Both the position numbers and the translations under genes were made by a program. Below the pieces are notes generated by a model. It was not told the DNA's origin. It did no database searches and was given only the letters and a program-made list of their open reading frames with translations. A stretch of DNA of 16,098 nucleotides from Sulfurospirillum sp. (lineage in GTDB: Bacteria > Campylobacterota > Campylobacteria > Campylobacterales > QNZT01): assembly GCA_003978455.1 (NCBI GenBank), contig QNZT01000018.1:1-16098 (forward strand), written 5' to 3'. Below are positions 1 to 7,478 of the stretch, one piece after another (position 1 is the first letter of the stretch; each line of letters opens with the position of its first letter).

Positions 1-118
1 AGTTAATAAGCGCGGTTCATCTGCGCGTGAGCCCTCTGCTAAAGAGAACTCAGCGTTAGCGTAGCTTTTGGGACTCTGTTCCAAAGGCGTTAAATAATGT
101 AACATCTGCGCGTTAACC
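1..118. repeat. Repeat-rich non-coding segment at the left edge
   Basis: No convincing gene is visible here. The 11-base word CATCTGCGCGT occurs twice in the same direction, at 18-28 and 103-113. Two hairpins lie between the copies. One has arms 29-37 and 43-51 and a 5-base loop; its two non-Watson-Crick positions become G-U pairs only in RNA read from the minus strand. The other has arms 65-74 and 78-87 and a 3-base TCT loop; its two wobbles are G-U only in plus-strand RNA. GCGTTA recurs at 53 and 88. The segment directly follows the stop codon of the pump's C-terminal half, so one hairpin could help end that transcript, although neither is followed by a clear T-tract. It could instead be part of a dispersed intergenic repeat cut by the window edge. 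Confidence 0.45.
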
Positions 119-1789
119 CTACAATGCTTTTGTATTGAACATCAATACCGGTACAAAAAGAAGCGAAACGACAACTGCGGCTACCGTACCGGAGATCAGC
201 GCCACACCCAGACCGCCAAAGATCGGATCGGTTGCAAGCAGTGCAGAACCCAGTATAATCGCCACAGCAGTCAGCATAATCGGCTTGGCACGTGTCGCTG
301 TCGCAACCGCGATCGCCTCACGCTTTGGCATACCTTTGTCAGCCATCAGCGACTTGGTAAAGTCGATCAGCAGCAGAGAGTTACGTGAACTGATACCCAT
401 CAGCGCGATAAAACCGATCAGCGATGTCGCCGTCAGGAAAAAAGTATCCCTCGTGACCAGATCTGCCACCCAGTGTCCTATAATCACACCGATGATAGAG
501 AGAAAACTACCGCCCAGAATGATACCGCTGATCGCAAAACTTTTATAATAGATCACCAACAGCAAAAAGATCAGTACCAGTGCCGCGATAAAGGCGCCGC
601 CGAGATCCCTGAAAGTATCGAGCGTCACTTTCATCTCCCCGTCCCATCTGAGAAGATAGCGCGCTCCCGTTTTTTTATCTGTCAGATGCAGATCAAACAT
701 ATAAGTGGACATACCCGGCTCTTCGGTGACATTGAAATCCTTGCTGAACTCTTTGATCATCATATCTCTGGCATCTAAAAGCGGATAGACCTGTGACTCC
801 ATATCTGTTTCGGCGAGGACATTGATCATCTTTTTCAGATCTTTGGAGAAAATAGTCGGTGCATTGTTTACCTCTACAATCTTTACCAGTTCATTGACAG
901 GTACCATCATCCCTTTCTGATTCATCAAACGCAAGGAAGAGAGTTTTGCCTCAAGCGCTTCTCTTGAATGGTCGTCAAGGTACCTCGATTTGTCCAAAAT
1001 CACAAAAAGCGGTATCTGATCCGGTGAGTGTTGTGAGTTTTTCACTGCGACCGCCATACCCTCAAACGCCAGATAGAGAATCTGATTGAGCTGTTTCAGG
1101 GAAACACCCGAACGTGCAACTTTTTCAGAATCCGCTATCAACTCATATTTGGTATAGAGTTCATCTTCCATCACATCCACATCGACAAGTGTCGGTGTTC
1201 TGGTGAGGATATCTTTCACTCGTGTCGCCATATTTTGTATCAATTTGTAGTTTTCCCCATACACTTCAACAACGATTGACGCCATTGTCGGAGGTCCTGC
1301 AGGCTGTTCGATCATCTTGATACTTGTTTGCGGCAGCAGCGTCTCACACCTCTTCTTGATCACAGGTCTCAGACGGTGTACCATCATAAAGGATGGCTCT
1401 TTGCGGTGGTGCTTGTCTGTCAGATTGACAACGATCTCCGCTACATTTTCACCCTGTTTCAGTGTCGAACCTTTTACCAGTCCCGCATAGTCGAGCGGAG
1501 CACCCATGCCCAGAAAGACTTCGGTGTTGATCACTGCTTTCTCTCGGGAGAGTATATCCACAACACAATCGGTAATCTCATGTGTCTGCTCTATCGAACT
1601 GCCGCTTGGCGCATCCACATAGACAGAAAAGGTATCCGCACTTTTTCCGGGAAGCATCCGTGCTTTAACAAGTTCTGTCGGAAGCATCATGATCGCACCG
1701 ACCAGAGCAATCAAAGTCAACAAGATGACCATAAGCCTCTTCTTCCTTGAACCGTTGACGCTATAGACAAATCTTTCTAACCACTTCAT
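119..1789 (-). CDS. RND efflux pump, C-terminal half (split permease subunit)
   Basis: This is the second half of a resistance-nodulation-division permease, which exports substrates across the envelope using the proton gradient. The 556 residues run as follows: a basic N-terminus, TM7 (about 18-36), a large periplasmic porter/docking region (about 40-390) containing YLLRWDGEMKVTLDTFRDLG just before TM8, then TM8 to TM12 (about 397-550). TM10 carries GISSRN at 465-470, placing Arg469 where AcrB has the proton-relay Lys940. It is followed by LLLIDFTKSLM and KPIMLTAVAIILGS, typical of RND TM10-TM11. The ATG overlaps the TGA of the upstream half as ATGA, which suggests translational coupling; GGGGAAG just upstream is a modest ribosome-binding site. 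A complete pump has about 1,030 residues and 12 segments, so this half should work only with its neighbour. It could also be one gene broken by a frameshift. Substrate is unknown. Confidence 0.88.
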   Translation of the reverse strand: MKWLERFVYSVNGSRKKRLMVILLTLIALVGAIMMLPTELVKARMLPGKSADTFSVYVDAPSGSSIEQTHEITDCVVDILSREKAVINTEVFLGMGAPLDYAGLVKGSTLKQGENVAEIVVNLTDKHHRKEPSFMMVHRLRPVIKKRCETLLPQTSIKMIEQPAGPPTMASIVVEVYGENYKLIQNMATRVKDILTRTPTLVDVDVMEDELYTKYELIADSEKVARSGVSLKQLNQILYLAFEGMAVAVKNSQHSPDQIPLFVILDKSRYLDDHSREALEAKLSSLRLMNQKGMMVPVNELVKIVEVNNAPTIFSKDLKKMINVLAETDMESQVYPLLDARDMMIKEFSKDFNVTEEPGMSTYMFDLHLTDKKTGARYLLRWDGEMKVTLDTFRDLGGAFIAALVLIFLLLVIYYKSFAISGIILGGSFLSIIGVIIGHWVADLVTRDTFFLTATSLIGFIALMGISSRNSLLLIDFTKSLMADKGMPKREAIAVATATRAKPIMLTAVAIILGSALLATDPIFGGLGVALISGTVAAVVVSLLFVPVLMFNTKAL

Positions 1790-3501
1790 GACTCTTCCCC
1801 GCCTTTGTTCTCTTTTTGTTTTTGAAAGTGATGGTGATGATGATGCAACTTAGGCTTTTTCAGCATTTTGTTCGCCAGATAAGGTGTAAAGATATATGCC
1901 ACAATCAGCGAAGCGAAAAGTGCTACCGGGACATTGTACGGTATCGGTTTCATGAACTCACCCATCATACCGCCGACAAACGCCATCGGTACCATCGTCA
2001 AAATAATCGCCAGCGTAGCGATGTTGGTCGGTGCACCGATTTCATCGGTTGCGGTAATCATAATCTCATCTTTATCTCGATCCACAGCATCATGTGCATG
2101 CATATGACGGTGAATATTTTCGATAACGATAATCGCGGCATCGACGAGCAAACCCAAACTCAGCAAAAATGCAAAGAGTGTAATACGGTTGATCGTCTGC
2201 CCGGTAATATAGGCGATGAAAAGCGTCACTGCCAAAATAGCGGGTACCGTAAAGGTGACGATAAGTGACTCCCTCCATCCGAGTGCGATCACCAGAACCA
2301 CAGCAATGATCAAAATCGTGATCACAAGGTGGTGCACGAGTTCATTAACCGCTTCATTGGCTCTGACACCGTAGTTTCTGGTAACAATATAACCGATACC
2401 CATATCTTCCAGTTCCTGCGTATATTTTTCGTGCAACTCTTCAAGCACGCCGTCTGCCACAAATACCGCATTGGTACCTTTGAGTTTCGAAACTGTAAGC
2501 GTAATCTGCTCCTTTTTGGTCACTTTGGAGACATCGGGAGAAAATTTCGCGAGATCTTTCTCCTCCAGCTCCTCTTCACCCTCTTTGGGTTCCGGTCTGG
2601 GCTTGAGTAAAATCTCTGCTGATTTATAGTTTTGGATATCGTACGAGTCGGTTACAGTCGCGACATCTTTGAGATAGATAGGAGAGTTCATGTAAGAAGC
2701 GACGATAACATTGCGCACATCATCTACACTGTTGATCGCATTTTTTACGCCGAATATTGCCAGTTTCTCATCTTTCGTACGCCCCTTGACATCGGGTACC
2801 TGTACTGCAAGCGCCTGAACCGCCTGCATGATCTGCCCCAGTGAGAGGTGATATCCGGATAATTTATAAAGATCGACTTCTATATTGTATTGCTCTTTAT
2901 GCTCTCCCTTGAGTGTCGTTTTGGAGACATTGTGAACGGCATTGAGATCATTTTGTATCTTTCTGACCTCTTTAAAGAGATCGACACGGTTTAGCGTCGA
3001 ACCATCTTTGAGATAAAATGCCAGTGTCACAATCGGAACATCGATATCGATATCAAACGGACGTATCAGAGGCTGCATCGCCCCTTTGGGAACTTGATCC
3101 ATATTCTGCATCACTTTGTCATAGAGTTTAAGATTGGAGTCTTCTCTGTTCTCACCGATCTTGTACATGACATTGATGATACCGACATTGTCCGCTGCCA
3201 TACCGTAGATATGTTTGATACCGGAAATCTCGCGCAGTTTCCGCTCCAGCGGTTTCACGATAATCGTATCGATCTCTTCAGGGGTGGACCCGGGAAGCGG
3301 AACGATGATCGTACCCCCGCTGATAGCGATCTGGGGATCTTCCTCTCTGGGCATCACCACAAGCGAAAGATATCCCATCGCCAGCAAAAAGACAGCCAGT
3401 ATCGGCGTCAGCGGATTGTAGATAAATGCTTTTGCCAGTTTTCCCGCAACATCCGTCACCGGCACTTTTGCAATTTTCTCTTCTAAATTCTCTTCAGCCA
3501 C
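1786..3501 (-). CDS. RND efflux pump, N-terminal half with C-terminal polyhistidine tail
   Basis: This is the first half of an RND permease, 571 residues long. TM1 is at about 31-50, followed by MPREEDPQI and a porter region to about 385, then TM2 to TM6 (about 388-545). TM4 reads LLSLGLLVDAAIIVIENIHR, so only Asp454 is present where AcrB has Asp407-Asp408; a single Asp followed by Ala-Ala is the pattern of heavy-metal pumps such as CusA. HRHMHAH follows TM4 at 464-470. An acidic, proline-containing insert lies at about 300-330. After TM6 the protein ends in a soluble tail with six histidines (553-558) followed by a Lys/Glu/Gly-rich stretch. The start is GTG, with AAGGAG five bases upstream, and the adaptor gene ends 12 bases before it. 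The porter sequence is closer to the broad HAE-like family than to classical CusA, so metal export is possible but not shown. Confidence 0.9.
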   Translation of the reverse strand: MAEENLEEKIAKVPVTDVAGKLAKAFIYNPLTPILAVFLLAMGYLSLVVMPREEDPQIAISGGTIIVPLPGSTPEEIDTIIVKPLERKLREISGIKHIYGMAADNVGIINVMYKIGENREDSNLKLYDKVMQNMDQVPKGAMQPLIRPFDIDIDVPIVTLAFYLKDGSTLNRVDLFKEVRKIQNDLNAVHNVSKTTLKGEHKEQYNIEVDLYKLSGYHLSLGQIMQAVQALAVQVPDVKGRTKDEKLAIFGVKNAINSVDDVRNVIVASYMNSPIYLKDVATVTDSYDIQNYKSAEILLKPRPEPKEGEEELEEKDLAKFSPDVSKVTKKEQITLTVSKLKGTNAVFVADGVLEELHEKYTQELEDMGIGYIVTRNYGVRANEAVNELVHHLVITILIIAVVLVIALGWRESLIVTFTVPAILAVTLFIAYITGQTINRITLFAFLLSLGLLVDAAIIVIENIHRHMHAHDAVDRDKDEIMITATDEIGAPTNIATLAIILTMVPMAFVGGMMGEFMKPIPYNVPVALFASLIVAYIFTPYLANKMLKKPKLHHHHHHFQKQKENKGGEES

Positions 3502-3513
3502 AACAGCTCCTTT

Positions 3514-4308
3514 CTACTCTTCAAAAGTGACTTTGGTGTAAAGCCCCGGATAGACGATCTTACCCTCTTTGTCAAAGGCGATCTTTACTTTAAACGTGTG
3601 CGTCATCGGATTGGAACTCGGGATAATCGCTGCGATCGTACCCATATTGTCAATTTTGACGGATGGGATTTGCACATGCACTTTTTTCCCGATTTTGATA
3701 AAATGTAAGTTGTTCTCCGAGACATCGGTCACGATACGCAAACGGCTCAGATCAGTTAGTACCATCGCAGGCATACCCGGCATCGCCATCTCACCTTCAT
3801 TGATATTTTTCTGCACAATCACCCCGTCGTTAGGGGCTCTGACCTTGAGATAGTTGTACTGATTGAGCACCTCTTTGAGTCGTGCCCTTGCCTGTTCAAC
3901 CTGCTTTCTGGCGATCTTTACCATATCACGCAAGTTGCGTTCCTGAAGCTGAATACCTTCAAACTGCGCTTTGGAGACGATCCCCTTTGCCATCAAACGT
4001 TTATTTCTTTGCAGATTCAAAAGTGCATTGGCGTGCTGATTGAGATACATTTGCAGTGACAACTGTGCCTGCTGAATCGCAAGCTCGACCTGCGCCTTGG
4101 CACTGTCGATCTCCTTGGAGTCAATCTCATACAGTAGATCTCCTTTTTTGACACGATCACCCTCTGCCACTTTAACCTGTTTGACAAATCCCATATAACG
4201 GCTTGTAATCATCTTTCGGTTGTCCGAAACCACGGTTCCGGAAAGTTCGAGTTTGCTAGCATACGCGTATGCTACCATCATGAGAACCAATACTATAACT
4301 TTATTCAT
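3514..4308 (-). CDS. RND periplasmic adaptor (membrane fusion protein), short form
   Basis: This subunit bridges the inner-membrane pump and the outer-membrane channel. The 264 residues begin with a probable signal peptide (about 1-17, ending AYAYA) without a lipobox cysteine. Two lipoyl half-motifs follow, at about 40-63 (VAEGDRVKKGDLLYEID) and 153-178 (RAPNDGVIVQKNINEGE). They flank a Gln- and Ala-rich alpha-helical hairpin (about 65-150) of the kind that contacts TolC. A beta-barrel domain (about 188-262) ends the protein with PGLYTKVTFEE. AcrA-type adaptors have about 400 residues; this one stops after the beta-barrel, so the membrane-proximal domain is largely or wholly missing. AGGAGAT overlaps the stop codon of the upstream channel gene and sits well placed before the ATG. 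The family is clear; the partner pump is inferred from the operon. Confidence 0.9.
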   Translation of the reverse strand: MNKVIVLVLMMVAYAYASKLELSGTVVSDNRKMITSRYMGFVKQVKVAEGDRVKKGDLLYEIDSKEIDSAKAQVELAIQQAQLSLQMYLNQHANALLNLQRNKRLMAKGIVSKAQFEGIQLQERNLRDMVKIARKQVEQARARLKEVLNQYNYLKVRAPNDGVIVQKNINEGEMAMPGMPAMVLTDLSRLRIVTDVSENNLHFIKIGKKVHVQIPSVKIDNMGTIAAIIPSSNPMTHTFKVKIAFDKEGKIVYPGLYTKVTFEE

Positions 4309-4316
4309 GCTATCTC

Positions 4317-5762
4317 CTAATATGCTAATCTATACACTTCCAGAATCTTCTGGTTGCGTGAGTTTTGAACTTTAAGTAACTTGAGCAGTTTTTGAATCTG
4401 CTCAGACTGCTTGATAACCACATCATTGATCGATGCAAGCCCTTCCTTATACCGATCCTGATAATTTTCATATATCTGCTGTGCCAGTTCAAGCTCTTTT
4501 TTCAAGCTTTCGATCTGTTTGTCCGCATTGGCGATCTCTGTCGTGATCTTTTTGTATTTCAAAGCAATCCCTTTTTTCGCCAACTCTACCTGTCGTCTGA
4601 CTTTGAGACGTTTCAGCTTCTCCTGTTGCAGTTTGTAGTAATCGGAACCACCGTTGAAAATATTCATCTTCGCTTGAACACCGAAGGTATAACGGTCGTG
4701 ATCTTTGAAGTGCCCCAAAAAGGTATCGTCACTGCTGCCATACTCTACAAAAGCACCCACCTCCGGCTTGAATGCCGCACCGGTCACATCCACCATCTGA
4801 CCTTCGATCTTATACCCCAGTTCCGCTTTTTTGATATCTCTGTTGCGTTTGAGTACGTTTTCAAGCGGTATCTTACTATCAAACGTATCGAGAGAGACAT
4901 GTTTGATCGACTTTATCTTATGATCGAGTAAAAAAGCGAGGAAATCATAAGCGAGTTCTCTGTTGGCACGTGCTTCAAAGAGCATACGGTCGACATTTGA
5001 GAGTTTTGACTCAACCTCCATCAAGTCGGTTTTTTTGGCATACCCCTCTTTCATAAAGTCCTTCGTTGCGTCCCGTAGTTGCACAATGTTGTTTCTGATC
5101 ATAGTCAAATCATGTTCAAATTTATCCAGAAGAGAGATGTTGTAGTAAGATTTACGCACTTCAAACGACTTTTCTGCTTCCACTTTCTGCTTGTCCAGAA
5201 GTGCCATTCTTGCCATATTTTCCGCAATCTTTTTATAACCAGTCAGTTTGTAACCTGTATAGAGCGGCAACATATAGCGCACTTTGAGATCAAAATGGTT
5301 TCTTGCATCGGGGTAGTTCAGCTTGTCAGGCACTGTACCGAGCAGTTGTTTCTGCGCCTGGGGATTGCCGAAGTTTTGCGCAAATGTCTGAAAATCAGCC
5401 ATCGTACCGTCAGGATTCATCATCGCCTGTCCAAAACCGCTTAGGAACTGATCAAAACCGAAGTCTCCAAAAGTCGCTTCACGGCTTTGCAATTTGAAAC
5501 CGAACACATTTCCGGCGTCGTTGGAACGCAATCCCATCAGTGTCACATCCGCTTTACCATAGTTGTAGCCTTTGGCTACTTTTACGCCTAGTTGCGCTAT
5601 CTGTCTGTCAAATTCGGCAATATCGATTTCGATATTTTGTGCATTTGTCAGACGCAGCGCCTCTTTCAACGGCAAATCGACATAGGGTTTGGAAGTATTG
5701 AGATCCTCTGCATACAAAAATGTGCAGAAAAAGGCAAATAACCATAAATATTTCAGTCCCAT
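4317..5762 (-). CDS. TolC-like outer-membrane efflux channel
   Basis: This is the outer-membrane exit duct of the tripartite system and the first gene of the efflux operon. From the ATG chosen here the protein has 481 residues: a signal peptide (LWLFAFFCTFLYA, cleaved near residue 18) and two outer-membrane efflux repeats, each a long coiled-coil region with beta strands. The second half contains KAELGYKIEGQMVDVTGAAF, then FGVQAKMNIFNGG, a typical strand motif of the family, and a Lys/Glu-rich heptad helix towards the C-terminus. A Phe-, Gln-, Gly- and Met-rich stretch at about 100-140 is probably an enlarged surface loop. There is no lipobox cysteine at the signal cleavage site, so it is more TolC-like than lipoprotein OprM-like. 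A TTG three bases upstream is also in frame, but AGGAG at 5768-5772 is correctly spaced only for the ATG. Confidence 0.9.
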   Translation of the reverse strand: MGLKYLWLFAFFCTFLYAEDLNTSKPYVDLPLKEALRLTNAQNIEIDIAEFDRQIAQLGVKVAKGYNYGKADVTLMGLRSNDAGNVFGFKLQSREATFGDFGFDQFLSGFGQAMMNPDGTMADFQTFAQNFGNPQAQKQLLGTVPDKLNYPDARNHFDLKVRYMLPLYTGYKLTGYKKIAENMARMALLDKQKVEAEKSFEVRKSYYNISLLDKFEHDLTMIRNNIVQLRDATKDFMKEGYAKKTDLMEVESKLSNVDRMLFEARANRELAYDFLAFLLDHKIKSIKHVSLDTFDSKIPLENVLKRNRDIKKAELGYKIEGQMVDVTGAAFKPEVGAFVEYGSSDDTFLGHFKDHDRYTFGVQAKMNIFNGGSDYYKLQQEKLKRLKVRRQVELAKKGIALKYKKITTEIANADKQIESLKKELELAQQIYENYQDRYKEGLASINDVVIKQSEQIQKLLKLLKVQNSRNQKILEVYRLAY

Positions 5763-5767
5763 CAAAT

Positions 5768-5772
5768 CTCCT
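5768..5772 (-). promoter_or_regulatory. Ribosome-binding site of the TolC-like gene
   Basis: AGGAG on the minus strand lies five bases before the ATG at 5762. It is the strongest Shine-Dalgarno sequence in the efflux operon. The alternative TTG at 5765 would leave only two bases of spacing, so this site decides the start. Confidence 0.75.
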
Positions 5773-5842
5773 GTTTTTATAAATATAAAAATAGGTTAAA
5801 TTTTACTGAAAAGTTACTTATGTTTATATTAGCGATGTACTG
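5773..5842 (-). promoter_or_regulatory. AT-rich leader, probable promoter region of the efflux operon
   Basis: These roughly 70 bases between the serA hairpin and the efflux operon are strongly AT-rich. On the minus strand they hold several -10-like words (TAATAT, TAAAAT, TATATT), but no single promoter with a good -35 box stands out, which is common in this phylum. No clear operator palindrome is visible, and there is no regulator gene in the window. The placement after a likely terminator is the main reason to expect a promoter here. Confidence 0.35.
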
Positions 5843-5867
5843 AAATTTCGGGGTTTAACCCCCGAAA
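5843..5867 (-). terminator. Hairpin after serA, probable terminator
   Basis: A perfect 8-base-pair stem pairs TTTCGGGG (5846-5853) with CCCCGAAA (5860-5867) around a 6-base loop. On the minus strand it lies 16 bases after the serA stop, and the RNA continues into a short run of T before CAG. The T-tract is weak, so some read-through into the efflux operon is possible. Confidence 0.6.
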
Positions 5868-5883
5868 GAGGATGAGAATTTTC

Positions 5884-7470
5884 TTAGATCACCGCGTAGG
5901 AGACCCAGTTACACTCAGGGATGGAGGAGAGTTCATGAAGAACCTCTTTGGTGATCTTCTCATCGACCAGTACCACTGCCAGAGCAGATCCCTTTCCGTC
6001 ACGACCGAGTCGGAAATCGGCGATATTGATATCGTGTGCGCTGAGTGCGGTAGTGATCTTTGCGATAACACCTCTTTTGTCTTCATTGGAGAAAAAGAGC
6101 ATCTTCCCTTTGGGTTTGAAGTCGAGTTTGATATCGTTGATATTGACAATCTTTTCATGGGTATCGGAGAAAACCGTCCCGCCGATACGGATCGTTTTGT
6201 TTGCCGTTGTGAGCGTGATCTCGATCTTATTTTTATACTCGCTGCGGTTCGGCACTTTGTTACTCTGGAGGTCGATCCCCTGCTCCTCGGCGACAAATTC
6301 GGCATTGACATAGTTGATCTTCTCACCCAGTGCCTCTTTCAGCGCACCGACAAGAGCAAATGTACGCAAACTATCCACATATTCGGCGACATCACCTTCC
6401 GCCTCGACTTTGAAGGATTTGATATATCCCATATTGATCTGTGCCGCCAGATAACCGATCTTCTGTGCCAGCTCCAAATAAGGTTTGACAAAAGATGGCA
6501 ACTCACTCTCTTTGATCGGCAGATTGAGCGCATTGGGATAGCTTGTACCGCGAGCGGCACTGATCGCCTGCTCCACAGCCTGTGTCGCGATCTTCTCCTG
6601 AGACTCCAGCGTATTGGCACCCAGGTGCGGTGTCACGGAGATGTTTTCAAGATCGAGCAGTTTGTTATCTGTCGCAGGCTCTTTGACAAAGACATCGATA
6701 CCCGCATAGGCCACTTTGCCGCTTTTGAGCCCCTCATAAAGCGCATCTTCGTTATAGAGACCGCCTCTCGCACAGTTGATCAGGCGCACACCGTCCTTCA
6801 TCTTCGCGATCTCTTCGGCACCGATCATATCGATTGTCTCACTGTTTTTGGGCGTATGAATCGTGATAAAATCGCACGCCAGGATATCGTTAAAATCTTT
6901 GGTGTACGTTACCCCTGCATCCAGCGCTTTGGCGGGATCTATGTAGGGATCGTATGCGATCACGTCCATCTCGAACGCCTGAGCGCGCTTCGCGACACGA
7001 CTACCGATATTTCCGAAACCTATCACACCCAGTTTTTTATCTTTTAGTTCGATACCGTACCACTTTTCCCGTTTCCAGACACGGTCTAGTTTCAGGTGAT
7101 TGTTGGCATTGGGAAAGCTTCTCGCCGCCGCCAGCATATGCGCCAGTGTCAGTTCGACCGCCGCAATCGTATTGGCAGTCGGTACGTTCATGACGATGAT
7201 ACCCTTTTTGCTACATCCTTCGATATCGACATTGTCCACACCGACACCCGCACGCACGATCGCCTTGATATTTTCCGCTTTCTCCAAAAACTTCGCATCG
7301 ACATCAGTGGAACTTCGCGTGATAGCGACATCGTATTCCCCTACGATATCAAGCAATTTCTCTTTGTCCATATCTGAAGCGTCCAGAAATTCTATATCGC
7401 TTTGATGCGCAAGGATATCGAGACCCTTCTGATGGATTTTATCACATACGATAATTTTTTTGATTTGCAT
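5884..7470 (-). CDS. serA: D-3-phosphoglycerate dehydrogenase (long form with ACT domain)
   Basis: This enzyme oxidises 3-phosphoglycerate to 3-phosphohydroxypyruvate with NAD, the first step of serine synthesis in the cytoplasm. The 528 residues match the long form of the enzyme. A substrate-binding domain (N-terminus plus about 285-310) surrounds a Rossmann domain with GFGNIG at 151-156. The catalytic residues of the family are visible as Arg235 (INCARGG), Glu264 (FVKEP) and His282 (TPHLGANT). An intervening domain follows (about 320-450), then a C-terminal ACT domain (about 455-528) with the NINIA-like stretch HDINIADFRLGR. The usual Arg-Pro-Gly turn at the start of the ACT domain reads DKRGV here, so serine feedback may differ. 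AGGGGA lies four bases before the ATG and overlaps the stop of the upstream small gene, showing that serA is the last gene of the operon. Confidence 0.96.
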   Translation of the reverse strand: MQIKKIIVCDKIHQKGLDILAHQSDIEFLDASDMDKEKLLDIVGEYDVAITRSSTDVDAKFLEKAENIKAIVRAGVGVDNVDIEGCSKKGIIVMNVPTANTIAAVELTLAHMLAAARSFPNANNHLKLDRVWKREKWYGIELKDKKLGVIGFGNIGSRVAKRAQAFEMDVIAYDPYIDPAKALDAGVTYTKDFNDILACDFITIHTPKNSETIDMIGAEEIAKMKDGVRLINCARGGLYNEDALYEGLKSGKVAYAGIDVFVKEPATDNKLLDLENISVTPHLGANTLESQEKIATQAVEQAISAARGTSYPNALNLPIKESELPSFVKPYLELAQKIGYLAAQINMGYIKSFKVEAEGDVAEYVDSLRTFALVGALKEALGEKINYVNAEFVAEEQGIDLQSNKVPNRSEYKNKIEITLTTANKTIRIGGTVFSDTHEKIVNINDIKLDFKPKGKMLFFSNEDKRGVIAKITTALSAHDINIADFRLGRDGKGSALAVVLVDEKITKEVLHELSSIPECNWVSYAVI

Positions 7471-7478
7471 ATATTCCC

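Noticed and set aside
1..118. A tRNA or small structured RNA gene at the left edge
   Set aside because: The two hairpins do not form a cloverleaf, there is no T-loop consensus, and their wobble pairs favour opposite strands, so a single structured RNA is unlikely.
1800..1832. Programmed -1 frameshift site (A-rich runs before the split-pump junction)
   Set aside because: The runs of A are present, but in the upstream gene's frame they do not form a proper X-XXY-YYZ heptamer (codons read CAA AAA CAA AAA GAG), and no stem-loop was seen just downstream. Translational coupling through ATGA is simpler.
5872..7047. A 391-codon open frame on the plus strand opposite serA
   Set aside because: It lies wholly antisense to a clear, full-length serA, its translation resembles no protein family, and long antisense frames are common opposite genes with this codon use.
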